Shown here in pieces: positions 8,629-17,313 of a stretch of DNA of 64,000 nt (positions are counted from its first letter, which is position 1; each line of letters begins with the position of its first letter). Source of the stretch: Actinacidiphila epipremni (GTDB lineage Bacteria > Actinomycetota > Actinomycetes > Streptomycetales > Streptomycetaceae); the NCBI RefSeq assembly GCF_012034175.1, contig NZ_JAATEJ010000002.1:186001-250000 (forward strand). Direction: 5' to 3'. The notes under the pieces are model-generated. The model made no database searches, was not told the DNA's origin, and saw only the letters and a list, made by a program, of their open reading frames with translations. The position numbers and the translations under genes were made by a program.

Positions 8629-11600
8629 TCAGTCGCCGATGACCGAGCCGACCTGGTCGGGGTCGCTCATGGCGCCCGCCCAGACCCGGATCTCCTCGAC
8701 CCGCGCGGGCAGGTAGTGGCTCCAGGCGCCCGCCACGAAGGCGTCGCCCACGGAGAAGCGGTCGGCGCCGACCACGACGGAGTAGGGCTGGGTGTCCTCG
8801 GGCGCGTCGCCGAGGTAGAGCGTGGCGGTGCCGTGCTGGGCGTCGAAGATCCCGGTGACCCGGACCGCGCCCTCGCCGTTGGAGCCGTCACCGGTGTCGC
8901 CGCCGGTCATCACCTCGGAGGCGGCGCCGCTGAAGGTGCCGTCCGCGTTGAGCCGCCCGAACAGGAAGCGGCTGGTGGGCACGGTGATGACGTTCTGGTT
9001 GTCGTCGAGGGTGGTCGTACGGCCGGTGAGCTGGTACCACAGGCCCCACGCCGAGCCGTCGGCCGACCGCTGGCCGGCCACCTGGCCGGTGTAGCCGTCC
9101 GGCTTGCCGAGCATGGCGTCCTGGTCGATCTGCACGCTGGTGGTGACGGTGAAGGAGCCCGTCTCGTCGACCAGCGGGCCGGGTGTGGCGCCGGCGTCGT
9201 TGACACCGTCGAGCACGATCGCGCCGTCGGCGACGGAGGCGCCGTTGGAGAAGGTCAGCGGATGCGTGTAGCCGCTGCCGGCGTCGTCCAGCGGGGCGCT
9301 GCCGGTGGCCGCAGGGTCGGGCGCCCACGAAGCGACGTTCTCCACCGCGGGCTTGCCGTTGTCGTCGAGCAACTGGGCGTCCAGCGCGATCTCGTCGGGC
9401 GTCAGCGCCCGCTGCCAGACCTGGACCTCGTCGATCCGGCCCTTCCAATACTCGGTCCAGGCGGCCTTGTTGGGGTCGTTGTAGCGCCCGAACTCCAGCG
9501 GCCCGTCACTGGCCGCGGACTTCGCCTCGGCGGGCAGCGGCACGGGCGCGCCCTGCGGGACGCCGTTGACGTACAGGCTGATCGCGTTGGCGCTCGCGTC
9601 GTACGAAGCCGCCACGTACGTCCACACGTTGGGCACCACGTCCGAGGTGCCGTTGGCGCCGAGCCAGGTCACCTTGCCGCCGGACGGCCATGTCCACAGG
9701 AACACCCAGCGGTGGATGCCGGGCGAATAGCGCAGCGTGAAGCTGGACTTGTCGCTCGACGTCTGCGACAGCAGGGTGTGGTAGTTGTCGGTGTCGGTGG
9801 GGTTGACCCAGGCGGAGACGGTGAAGCTGTCCTGCGTGTTGACCACCGGCCCCGAGGTGTCGGCGTAGCCGGTCTGCTGCGTGCTGTTGGTGGTGTCGTT
9901 GAGCCACAGCGAGTTGTCGCCCGCGCCGCGCCGGCCCAGACTCGACCACCCCGCACCGGCGTTGCGCAACGTCGCGGTGTGCCGCGCACCCGGCGCCGTA
10001 CCGGAATCGGCGGCACTCACAGCACCGCTGCCCGGGGCCGAGTCGCTGAAGTGCCAGCGCCCCACCGCGTCCGCGCCCGCCGCGACCTTGAACACGACGA
10101 TGGACGTCGCGCCCCAACGGCCGCCGCCCACCGCGTCCTTGGCCCGTACCTGGAGCTGCTGCGTGCCGGTGAGCTGCGGGGTGACGTTCACGGTGAAGGG
10201 GCCCGCGCCGTTGATCGCCGCGGACCAGGCGCCGCTCGCCAGCTTGTACTGGAAGCCGGTGACCGTGTCGCCGGGGGCCGCGGCGAAGGTGAAGGAGCCG
10301 GGCGTGCCGGGGCCGCCGGCCGCCTGGCAGTCGTTGTCGGTGCACGGCGTGTAGGGCGAACCGAACGTGATCGTCGGGGCCTTGGGCGCCGTGGTGTCGA
10401 TGGTGAAGTAGCACCAGCCGGTGGTCGTGACGGTGCTGTGCGAGTTGATGTGCGTGGACTGGTTGTCCTCGTAGGACCAGGTCGAGGCGGCCATCCGGTA
10501 GTGGGAGCCGTTGGTGAGGGTGATCGGGGAGGGCGCCGAGACCGTGGAGTTGGCGCCGGCGAAGTCGGGCGGGGAGGGTCTGATGGGCTCGGTGACCACC
10601 GCCCACGTACCCGACGAGGACTGCTGCTGCACCTGGAAGTCGACCCGCAGCTTGGCCGGGGCGCCGGCGGAGGTGCCGCCGGAGGCGACCTGCGGCTTGG
10701 CGGTCAGCGTGGGGTGCGGGTCGCCCACGATGTCCGGGTCGGCAGCGTTCGTCGAACAGGCCACGCCGCTGCCGGACTTGATGCCGGCGGAGGTGGGCGG
10801 GGCGGGCGTACCGACGTAAGTGACGGTGAGCGTCGCGTCGTTCTTGAAGCGCTTCCACGCCGAGGTGTCGCCCTCGTCGTGCGCCCGCAGTTCGAGGGTG
10901 AGCTTGGCGAACTTGCCCGCCGCGAAGTCGCGGACGGTGGGCGTGAGGTTCTCGTCGCTCTCGGCGGGGTTGTCGGTGAACTCGATCGGCGCGGCGGGCG
11001 AGTCGGGGTCGCAGGACGAGCCGCGGCCGGCCGAGAAGGACTCGTCGACCATCCAGTCCAGCTCCTTGGGCCGGCTGGCCCAGGTGGTCGCGGACGTGAT
11101 GTTGTTCGTACGGACCAGGTCCGTCTGCCGGGCCGCGCACTGGAACGCCCAGGGCGAGTTCACCCGGAAGGTGGCGGACAGCACGGTCTTGCCCTTGAGA
11201 TTTCCGGGCGCGAATTGGAAGTAGAGCTTCTGGACGTATCCGGGCCCGCAGTAATAGCCGTCCCAGGTGCCGCATTTCCCGTCGCCCTCGCCGCTGGCGC
11301 CGTTGGCCCAGGCGTAGTCGCTGTAGCCGTCGCTGCGCAGCAGGGTGTGCTCGGGGGTGCCGTTGGCGAGCCCGATGTTGGGGTCGATGTACAGGGGGTA
11401 CGCGGCGGTGTCCGTCTGCGCGAGCAGCTTCGGGTCGGGCGCGAGGGCGAGGGTGCTGCCGCTGACGGTGACCGGGAGGGTGCCGGCGCCGGCGCCGGGA
11501 GCGGGGCCGTCGAGGGCGGAGGCGGGGGGCACGGGGCTTGAGGTTGCGGTGCCGGTCCCGGCCCGGGGTCGGGCGGTGCCGGCCTTCGGCTGCTGGGCCC

Positions 11601-12384
11601 CGGGCGGCGCCTGGGCGGCGGGGCCGGTGCCGTGGGAGTCCCACATCTGGGCGGGCGGCGCGGTGAAGACCTGCTTGCCGTCGGCGTCGACGCCGGTGAG
11701 CCCGCCGCCGGCCAGCGGCGCGACCCGCAGCCCGCCGCTCTTCACGCCGAAGCGCAGCTCCTTGAGCTCTCGACCGGCCGCGGCCTGCGGCGACTTGACG
11801 ACCAGCAGCTCGCGGTAGCCCTCGACGGACGCGGTCAGCCGCAGGTCCACGCCGGGCAGGACGTCCGGGTACGTGGCGGTGTCCCCGTCCAGCCGCGGCG
11901 CCGGCAACGTACCCGGCCACGTCAGCGCGATGTCCTTGCCGCCGCTGCCGATGGCGACCATGGGCGCACTGCCCCCGCCGGAGAAGGCGAGGTCCACCAT
12001 CGCGGCCTTCGGCCCGACCGTGCCGTCGGTACGCCGCACGAGCGTCGCGTCGGGCTTGACCCACCCCCCGCCCGCCGCGCGCACCCGCACCGGCACGGCG
12101 GACATCTCCCGCGTGTACGTCACCCCGTCCGGATCGGCGTACACCGTGTCGAACTCGGTCCGCTCCGCAGCGACCTCGACCCGCTCCCCACTCGCGGCGG
12201 CCCGCTGCAACGCACTCTCCCCGCCACCCCCACCCCCACCCGCGCCCGCACCCTCCGCGACAGCGGTCCCCCCGCCGACAGCGGAAATCCCGGTCAGCAG
12301 TCCGGCAGCCGCGACAATCGCGACCGCGGATCTGAACCGCCGACCGGACCCCCGCCGTTCACCTGTTATTCGTCTCCGCTTCAC
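8629..12384 (-). CDS. Secreted LamG/DNRLRE-domain protein, partner of the RHS protein
   Basis: A 1251-residue exported protein. The N-terminus (KRRR, then AVAIVAAAGLLTGISAV) is a clear signal peptide. The middle (about residues 340-530) resembles the DNRLRE/TIGR-type β-domain of actinobacterial wall proteins; an Ig-like part follows, then two LamG/concanavalin-type jellyrolls (starting near GRWHFSDSAPG and VENVASWAPDP). Such domains bind carbohydrate or protein at the cell surface. The GTG at 12384 has GGGGTGGG 5 bases upstream; an upstream in-frame ATG would add nine residues with no ribosome site. A LamG gene directly before an RHS gene recurs in this window (43.5-47.9 kb), so it probably helps export, display or deliver the RHS toxin. 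That function is inference. Confidence 0.85.
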   Translation of the reverse strand: MKRRRITGERRGSGRRFRSAVAIVAAAGLLTGISAVGGGTAVAEGAGAGGGGGGGESALQRAAASGERVEVAAERTEFDTVYADPDGVTYTREMSAVPVRVRAAGGGWVKPDATLVRRTDGTVGPKAAMVDLAFSGGGSAPMVAIGSGGKDIALTWPGTLPAPRLDGDTATYPDVLPGVDLRLTASVEGYRELLVVKSPQAAAGRELKELRFGVKSGGLRVAPLAGGGLTGVDADGKQVFTAPPAQMWDSHGTGPAAQAPPGAQQPKAGTARPRAGTGTATSSPVPPASALDGPAPGAGAGTLPVTVSGSTLALAPDPKLLAQTDTAAYPLYIDPNIGLANGTPEHTLLRSDGYSDYAWANGASGEGDGKCGTWDGYYCGPGYVQKLYFQFAPGNLKGKTVLSATFRVNSPWAFQCAARQTDLVRTNNITSATTWASRPKELDWMVDESFSAGRGSSCDPDSPAAPIEFTDNPAESDENLTPTVRDFAAGKFAKLTLELRAHDEGDTSAWKRFKNDATLTVTYVGTPAPPTSAGIKSGSGVACSTNAADPDIVGDPHPTLTAKPQVASGGTSAGAPAKLRVDFQVQQQSSSGTWAVVTEPIRPSPPDFAGANSTVSAPSPITLTNGSHYRMAASTWSYEDNQSTHINSHSTVTTTGWCYFTIDTTAPKAPTITFGSPYTPCTDNDCQAAGGPGTPGSFTFAAAPGDTVTGFQYKLASGAWSAAINGAGPFTVNVTPQLTGTQQLQVRAKDAVGGGRWGATSIVVFKVAAGADAVGRWHFSDSAPGSGAVSAADSGTAPGARHTATLRNAGAGWSSLGRRGAGDNSLWLNDTTNSTQQTGYADTSGPVVNTQDSFTVSAWVNPTDTDNYHTLLSQTSSDKSSFTLRYSPGIHRWVFLWTWPSGGKVTWLGANGTSDVVPNVWTYVAASYDASANAISLYVNGVPQGAPVPLPAEAKSAASDGPLEFGRYNDPNKAAWTEYWKGRIDEVQVWQRALTPDEIALDAQLLDDNGKPAVENVASWAPDPAATGSAPLDDAGSGYTHPLTFSNGASVADGAIVLDGVNDAGATPGPLVDETGSFTVTTSVQIDQDAMLGKPDGYTGQVAGQRSADGSAWGLWYQLTGRTTTLDDNQNVITVPTSRFLFGRLNADGTFSGAASEVMTGGDTGDGSNGEGAVRVTGIFDAQHGTATLYLGDAPEDTQPYSVVVGADRFSVGDAFVAGAWSHYLPARVEEIRVWAGAMSDPDQVGSVIGD

Positions 12385-12457
12385 AATTCCCACCCCTGCC
12401 GAGTGCGGCAAAATTACAAACGGAAAAAGAGAAGCACCGAAATAAGTTGACCGTCAA

Positions 12458-12477
12458 TACGAACTTTGAGGTTCGTA
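12458..12477. promoter_or_regulatory. Hyphenated palindrome upstream of the LamG-RHS operon
   Basis: TACGAAC (12458-12464) and GTTCGTA (12471-12477) form perfect 7-bp arms around a 6-base spacer, about 75 bases before the LamG start. A TTGACG hexamer follows on the minus strand, a possible -35 box, but no good -10 is seen. The design is like an operator for a dimeric repressor and nearly matches the palindrome at 13989-14008. Confidence 0.45.
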
Positions 12478-12548
12478 CCACTCATTGATCACGCCGGACA
12501 CCCGGCCCTCGCCCCTCAAAAATTGCCCGGTCGCCCAGGCCGCGCCGC

Positions 12549-13967
12549 TCACAGCGGCCATGCCGCCAGCAGGTCACCGGGCCCGTAGCCGGCGTCGAGC
12601 CCCGGGCAGTCGACTCCGCTGCGGGAGACCGCCACGACGGGAACGGGCTCGTCGGTGAGGGCGGCCCGGTGGCGGTGGAGGGCTGCCAGGTCGTGCCGGT
12701 CGAAGGGCGACTGCTCCAGCCACTTGATGGAGCCGACGAAGAGCAGTTCCTTGGCGATGGGGGCCCGGTCGGCCCCGACGATGTCGATCTCGACGTCATT
12801 GGTGCGGGTCCAGTAACCGCCCACCGCGGGGGCCGCGGGAAGCCGGTCGTCCGGCAGGAGCCGGGCGAGCGCCTCGCGGACGAGCGGCTCGATCGCCCGG
12901 CCGCGCCAGCTGGTCCAGCTCTCCCGGATCCGCGCCAGGGTCAGATCGCCCCGCCCCCGCTCGATCTCCTCCATGGACGGCCCGAGCAGGTGCAGCCAGA
13001 ACCGCAGATAGGGATCCGCCACCCGGTAGCGGCGGTCCTTCGACGGACGCGGCGACACCGGCAGCTCCGCGGCGACGATCCGCTTGTCCGTCAGCAGCTC
13101 CAGCGCCCGGTGCAGGGGCGTGGCCGCGATATCGCCGGCCGCCCGGGCGATGTTGGTGAAGCTCCGCTCCCCGCTGCCGATGGCCGCCAGCACCGTACGC
13201 GCCTGGGCCTGCGGCGGGAACTCGGCGGCCAGCGAGCGCTCGGCCGACACCAGCAGGGCCGACACCGGATCGCTCAGCGCCTCACCGAGGAAGTCCCACA
13301 GCCCCGCACCCCGCGGCCACTCCGCGCAGATCAACGGCAGCCCACCGGTGACCAGCGCCGCGTCGAACGCCTGCGCCGGTTCCAGCCCGAGCATCCGGCC
13401 CACCTCGGCGGGGTTCAGCGGCCCCAGCACCATCTCCCGGCCCCGCTGGTGGAAGGGGCGGCCGTAGCCGTTCAGCGCCTCCATCATCGACAGGTCGGAG
13501 CCGATGAGGACGAGCAGCACCGGCCTGGTCTCCAGCACCCGGTCCCAGGCCCGCTGGAGCATGCCCTCAAACGCGCCCGCGTCATCCATCAGGTACGGCA
13601 CCTCGTCGATGACCAGCACGCTCACCCGGTCGGCAGGCAGCGCCGCGGCCAGCACGTCGAACGCGGCGTCCCAGCTCTCCGGCCGCGCGGCGGCCACGAG
13701 CCCCGCCATCGGCAACGTCGACGCCTGGGCGTCCCGGGCCAGCCGCGCCAGATCGTCCCGAGGCGATGCCCCGGTGGCCGCGTAGAACAAAAACGGCGCC
13801 CCGGACCCCTCCGCAAACCGCTCGACCAGCCGCGACTTCCCCACCCGCCGCCGCCCCCGCAACATCACACACCGCCCGGGCCGCTCCCCCCCGACCCCCG
13901 CCGCCACCTTCCCCAGCTCCCGCTCCAACGTCGCCAGCTCCTGCCGACGCCCCACGAAGTCCACCAT
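12549..13967 (-). CDS. Archaeal-type AAA ATPase with C-terminal DUF234-like nuclease domain
   Basis: 472 residues. Walker A is RGRRRVGKSRL near residue 40 and Walker B is VLVIDEVPYL near 118, followed by sensor residues in LVLIGSDLSMM; this is the archaeal ATPase (AAA_14/ATPase_2) pattern. A winged-helix part (ARTVLAAIGSGERSFTNIARA) precedes a C-terminal DUF234-like region with the PD-(D/E)xK-style segment EIDIVG...AKELLFVGSIKW. Family members are cytoplasmic STAND-like ATPases of unknown function, often linked to defence or mobile DNA. The ATG at 13967 (MVDFVGRR) is chosen because upstream residues are not conserved in style and AGGTGG lies just ahead. A 7-bp-arm palindrome sits 22 bases upstream and probably controls it. 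Confidence 0.8.
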   Translation of the reverse strand: MVDFVGRRQELATLERELGKVAAGVGGERPGRCVMLRGRRRVGKSRLVERFAEGSGAPFLFYAATGASPRDDLARLARDAQASTLPMAGLVAAARPESWDAAFDVLAAALPADRVSVLVIDEVPYLMDDAGAFEGMLQRAWDRVLETRPVLLVLIGSDLSMMEALNGYGRPFHQRGREMVLGPLNPAEVGRMLGLEPAQAFDAALVTGGLPLICAEWPRGAGLWDFLGEALSDPVSALLVSAERSLAAEFPPQAQARTVLAAIGSGERSFTNIARAAGDIAATPLHRALELLTDKRIVAAELPVSPRPSKDRRYRVADPYLRFWLHLLGPSMEEIERGRGDLTLARIRESWTSWRGRAIEPLVREALARLLPDDRLPAAPAVGGYWTRTNDVEIDIVGADRAPIAKELLFVGSIKWLEQSPFDRHDLAALHRHRAALTDEPVPVVAVSRSGVDCPGLDAGYGPGDLLAAWPL

Positions 13968-13988
13968 CCACCTGACTCCCGTCCACAG

Positions 13989-14008
13989 TACTAACAACAA
14001 TGTTAGTA
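13989..14008. promoter_or_regulatory. Operator-like palindrome before the ATPase gene
   Basis: TACTAAC (13989-13995) and GTTAGTA (14002-14008) are perfect 7-bp arms with a 6-base spacer; a third half site GTTAGTA follows at 14017-14023. The AT-rich site overlaps the expected promoter of the ATPase gene and differs from the 12458 palindrome by one symmetric base pair per arm. Confidence 0.5.
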
Positions 14009-14070
14009 ACATAGACGTTAGTAGATGCACTCGCCAGCCGGGGCCCGGCGGTACGGGCCGGGCGCGTTGC

Positions 14071-15048
14071 TCAGTGCCGGCGCGGGGCGAACGTCACGTA
14101 GCCCGTGCCGGACCCCGGGGGGACGATCGCGTCGATCGCGTCGAGGTCCTCCCCGGTCGGCTTCCACTGCACGGCCGCCGCGTTCGCAGCGACCTGCTCC
14201 GGGCGCGTCACGCCGGCGATGATCGTGTCGACCGCGGGCTGGGCCCGCAGCCCGCCGAGGGCGACGTCGAGCATCGTGATGCCGCGGTCCTCGGCGAAGG
14301 CGCGGAAGCCCTCGACGACGCCCCAGTCCGCACCGTCGAAACGTGCCGTCTCGGTCGCGAGGCGGGTGCCCTCGGGTGCCCTGTCGGCCTTCGCGTACTT
14401 GCCCGTCAGCAGACCGTAGGCGAGCGGGAAGTACGGCAGCAGGCTCATGCCGTAGTGCTCGACCGCCGGTACGAGCTCGGCCTCGGCGCTGCGGTTGTAG
14501 AGCGAGTACTCGTTCTGTGCCGTGATGAAGTGCTCGGACCCGAGGGCGTCGGCCACGAGCGCCGCGTCGGCGACCTCCCACGACGCGAGGTTCGAGCAGC
14601 CGATGTAGCGCACCTTCCCCGCCCGTACGAGATCGCTGAGCGCCTCCAGGGTCTCCTCGATCGGCGTGATGCGGTCGGGCGTGTGCAACTGGTAGAGGTC
14701 GATGTGGTCGGTGCCGAGGCGCGCGAGGGACCCCTCCACCGCGCGCGCGACATAGCCGCGGCTCGCCCGGTTCGCCAGGGCGCCCGGGTAGGTGTCGCCC
14801 ATGTCCATGCCGAACTTCGTGGCGATGACGGCCTCGTCACGGCGGCTGCCGAGCGCTTTCCCCAGCATCGTCTCGGAGGCGCCTTGCGCGTAGCTGTCGG
14901 CGGTGTCGAAGAAGTTCACGCCGTTGTCGAGAGCGGCCCCGACCACAGCCGCGGTCTGCTCCTGGTCGATACGGCGCCCGAAGGCGTTGCATCCGATGCC
15001 GAGCCCCGAGACGACGAGACCGCTGCTTCCGAGAGGTGCGTAATCCAT
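14071..15048 (-). CDS. Aldo/keto reductase
   Basis: A 325-residue NADPH-dependent (α/β)8-barrel oxidoreductase of the aldo/keto reductase superfamily. The catalytic tetrad is complete: D48 (FFDTAD), Y53, K78 (ATKFG) and H122 (YQLHTPD). The phosphate-binding region (CSNLASWEV, later TIIAGVTRPEQV) also fits. Length is normal. It is probably a cytoplasmic general carbonyl reductase; the substrate is not evident. It is divergent from the gene at 15355 across a 306-bp region, and lies about 100 bp upstream of the ATPase gene on the same strand, though the palindromes between them suggest separate control. Confidence 0.9.
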   Translation of the reverse strand: MDYAPLGSSGLVVSGLGIGCNAFGRRIDQEQTAAVVGAALDNGVNFFDTADSYAQGASETMLGKALGSRRDEAVIATKFGMDMGDTYPGALANRASRGYVARAVEGSLARLGTDHIDLYQLHTPDRITPIEETLEALSDLVRAGKVRYIGCSNLASWEVADAALVADALGSEHFITAQNEYSLYNRSAEAELVPAVEHYGMSLLPYFPLAYGLLTGKYAKADRAPEGTRLATETARFDGADWGVVEGFRAFAEDRGITMLDVALGGLRAQPAVDTIIAGVTRPEQVAANAAAVQWKPTGEDLDAIDAIVPPGSGTGYVTFAPRRH

Positions 15049-15213
15049 CCCCGGACGCTATCGCGCCCGCCCCCGCACCTCCACGTCGAAACGGACCCCT
15101 GGCCATGGGGCTGCCACCGGCCGCAAGCAGGCCGGGATCGTCCGGTCCCCGCCCGGCACGGGACCGATACCCGGCGCACCGGCAACCTCCATCGGCCCGA
15201 GCGCCACAGCCGC

Positions 15214-15254
15214 CGCCTGCGCAGGCGCGCCCGCGGTGGGGCGAAACTTTCGCC
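15214..15254. promoter_or_regulatory. Two adjacent palindromes in the 15049-15354 divergent intergenic region
   Basis: CGCCTGCGCAGGCG (15214-15227) is a perfect palindrome; 12 bases later GGCGAAA-C-TTTCGCC (15240-15254) is another with 7-bp arms. They lie about 100 bases upstream of the plus-strand pair starting at 15355 and about 170 bases upstream of the aldo/keto reductase start. They may be operator sites; no matching regulator gene is visible beside them. The rest of this 306-bp region shows no gene. Confidence 0.35.
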
Positions 15255-15354
15255 GGGCCATTGCGCCTTTGCCCCCTTCCGCGCCTCTGCTTCGATGACG
15301 TTCGGGCGGCGGACGACGTCCCCGCCCGTCCACCGCGAAGGGAGCACCGGCACC

Positions 15355-15897
15355 GTGACCTGGGCCTCGATCAGACCTGCCACCGCCTTCGGGCAGGCCG
15401 GCGGGCTTGCCGCCGCGGTATGGGGGCTGACGCACGAGCGGCTGTCGGTGGCGGCCCAGGTCGTGGGCAGCACGTCACGGGCTGTCGCGTCGGCCGCCGA
15501 GCACCTCCGCACACGGCGGCAGTTCGGGCGGCCCCTGATGGAGCACCAGGCGCTCAGGCTGCGCTTGGCGGAACTCTCCTCGCGGCTGACGGTCCTGCGG
15601 TTCTCGGTCTGGACCGCCGCCCAGGGCATGGCGGCCGGCGCCTGCGGGGCGCGCGAGGCCGTGCGCCGTGCGGCGGGGAGCGACGAGGCCGTCGTCGTCA
15701 CGCACGGCCTGGTGATCACCCTGTGGCGGGCCCGGCTCGCGGGGCGTGCGCCGGACGAGGCCGAGTGGCGCGCGCTGCGCTTCCCCGACCTGCTCGCCTT
15801 CCCCGCCGCGGGGGTCCGTGCCTGGCTCGCCGGCGCCCGTCCCGCCCCCGGCGATCTCCCGCAACCACTCGACGACGATCGGAGCGAACTGCCGTGA
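15355..15897 (+). CDS. Chimeric protein: acyl-CoA dehydrogenase C-terminal segment joined to a histidine-phosphatase-like tail
   Basis: 180 residues from a GTG with AAGGGAG 10 bases upstream. Residues about 20-95 match the C-terminal helical domain of acyl-CoA dehydrogenases, including the FAD-contact motif RRQFGRPL and the following AL.LRLAELSSRL helix. From about residue 105 the sequence changes to the C-terminal half of the histidine phosphatase/phosphoglycerate-mutase family (AVVVTHGLVITLW, then EWRALRFPDLLAF), keeping the second catalytic His but lacking the N-terminal RHG motif. Neither half is a complete enzyme, so activity is doubtful. The reading frame is clean and its stop overlaps the next start (GTGA), which suggests a maintained gene. 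It may be a remnant, or a small partner of the downstream protein. Confidence 0.6.
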   Translation: MTWASIRPATAFGQAGGLAAAVWGLTHERLSVAAQVVGSTSRAVASAAEHLRTRRQFGRPLMEHQALRLRLAELSSRLTVLRFSVWTAAQGMAAGACGAREAVRRAAGSDEAVVVTHGLVITLWRARLAGRAPDEAEWRALRFPDLLAFPAAGVRAWLAGARPAPGDLPQPLDDDRSELP

Positions 15898-17141
15898 AGG
15901 ACCGCTTCACCGACCTCTATCCCGCAGGGGCGGCCGACCTGCCGGTGGCCGCCTCCCTCGCGGTGCCGCGCTTCCCGGCCGCCGCCGAGCGCCGCAACGA
16001 CACGGGGGTGGACGCCTTCTACGCCGAGCGGCTCCTCGCGGCCTTCCGGGTGCCCGGCACCCCCGACCGGATCGCGCTGGTCGACAAGCTCTTCCCGCAC
16101 GCCCGCTTCGACGCGATGTGGCTGGCCGCCGACGACGAGCCGCGCACCGCGACGACGGACATGGCGCGCGCCGGCCTGGAGCGCGTCCTGTCGCTGGGGA
16201 GGGATTTCGTCCGCTACGTCCGCTCGCCCGCGACCGCCGCGCGGTACGCGCTCGGCGACGCGGCCGTGCACCTGTGCTTCAACTACGACCGCGACACGGT
16301 GGACCGCGACAACGCGATGTTCTACGACAAGCGGTTCCACCTGCACATGAACTGCTGGCCCGAGCGGGATCTGGAAGGCCTGTCGGCCCAGCCCTACGGC
16401 TCGATCGCCGACCCGGTCATGCGGCGGCGGCTGATCGACCCGCTGGCGTACCTCGGCGCCCGGGTGCTGCGCGATCTGACCGGCCCCACCGTCGAGGGGC
16501 AGCCGACGGAGGTCGAACCGGACCGCGTCCCCGGGGCGCCGGTCGGCCTGGCCGTACGGCTGGCCGGCTGGGACGCGCTGGCCGGGCCCGTCGCGGCGGG
16601 GGTGCTGCGGACGCTGCACCGCGGCGCCGAGCAGGCGTACGCGGAGGTGCGCGCGGCCTTCGTCGGCTCGGCGGAGCCGTCGGGGGTGTGGCAGCGGCCG
16701 GCGCTGCTGCCGGAGGCGGAGGTCCGCAGGCGGCTCGCGGCGATCGGCTGGCTGGGCCCGGACACCGCGGCGGACCTGCTCACGCTGCGCAACGCCCTGC
16801 GCGATCTCGGGCCCGGGGAGATCGAGGCGGCCCGGGAGGACCCGCGCCGCGCGGTGCGCAGCGTGACGCTGGCGGGCCTGGACTACTCGGTGGGGATGTC
16901 GCAGGCCCCCGGCCCGGAGGACGCGCCGGTGCTCCTGACCCTGCAGCCCAGGCTGCTCGGGGACGTCGGCGGCGCGGGGCTGCCCCCGCTGCGCGGCCTG
17001 CGGGCGGTCCGGCTCGACCGCCGGTCGGGCGCGGTGATGACGGACGGGGAGATCGCCGAGCGCAGTGCGTTCCTCTTGGGCTACCTGGCCTCGCTCGGCC
17101 TCGGCGACACGGCGGTCCCGCCGGGCGGGAGGCAGGCGTGA
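15894..17141 (+). CDS. Uncharacterised protein coupled to the chimeric gene
   Basis: 415 residues starting at a GTG that overlaps the previous stop by 4 bp, so translation is coupled. I do not recognise the family. Visible points are a conserved-looking middle (FNYDRDTVDRD, then RFHLHMNCWPE) with an HxH pair and several Asp/Asn residues that might bind metal, a linker rich in Pro/Ala, and a C-terminal part with LNALRDLGP-like helices. There is no signal peptide and no membrane segment, so it is probably cytoplasmic. The upstream chimera is its only obvious partner. Codon usage is typical of the genome. Confidence 0.7.
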   Translation: MKDRFTDLYPAGAADLPVAASLAVPRFPAAAERRNDTGVDAFYAERLLAAFRVPGTPDRIALVDKLFPHARFDAMWLAADDEPRTATTDMARAGLERVLSLGRDFVRYVRSPATAARYALGDAAVHLCFNYDRDTVDRDNAMFYDKRFHLHMNCWPERDLEGLSAQPYGSIADPVMRRRLIDPLAYLGARVLRDLTGPTVEGQPTEVEPDRVPGAPVGLAVRLAGWDALAGPVAAGVLRTLHRGAEQAYAEVRAAFVGSAEPSGVWQRPALLPEAEVRRRLAAIGWLGPDTAADLLTLRNALRDLGPGEIEAAREDPRRAVRSVTLAGLDYSVGMSQAPGPEDAPVLLTLQPRLLGDVGGAGLPPLRGLRAVRLDRRSGAVMTDGEIAERSAFLLGYLASLGLGDTAVPPGGRQA

Positions 17142-17313
17142 AACTAAACCCGCTGACCGACTACAGCCGCCAGCGCCGACACGCCCTTGCCGCTACGACT
17201 GCGCCCTCACCGACCAGCAGACCGAACCCGAGCCGAGCCCCGCCGTCCAGCGCATCCGCCGCACGTTGACGCACAACGCCACGGCGCGTTCGCCTCCGCC
17301 ACGGCGTGGGGGC

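Noticed and set aside
17255..17280. A sequence resembling the ychF-end repeat (about 20 of 26 positions) next to the RiPP-like operon
   Set aside because: Too weak to call an attachment site; no flanking coding sequence of ychF, and such similarity can arise by chance in GC-rich DNA.
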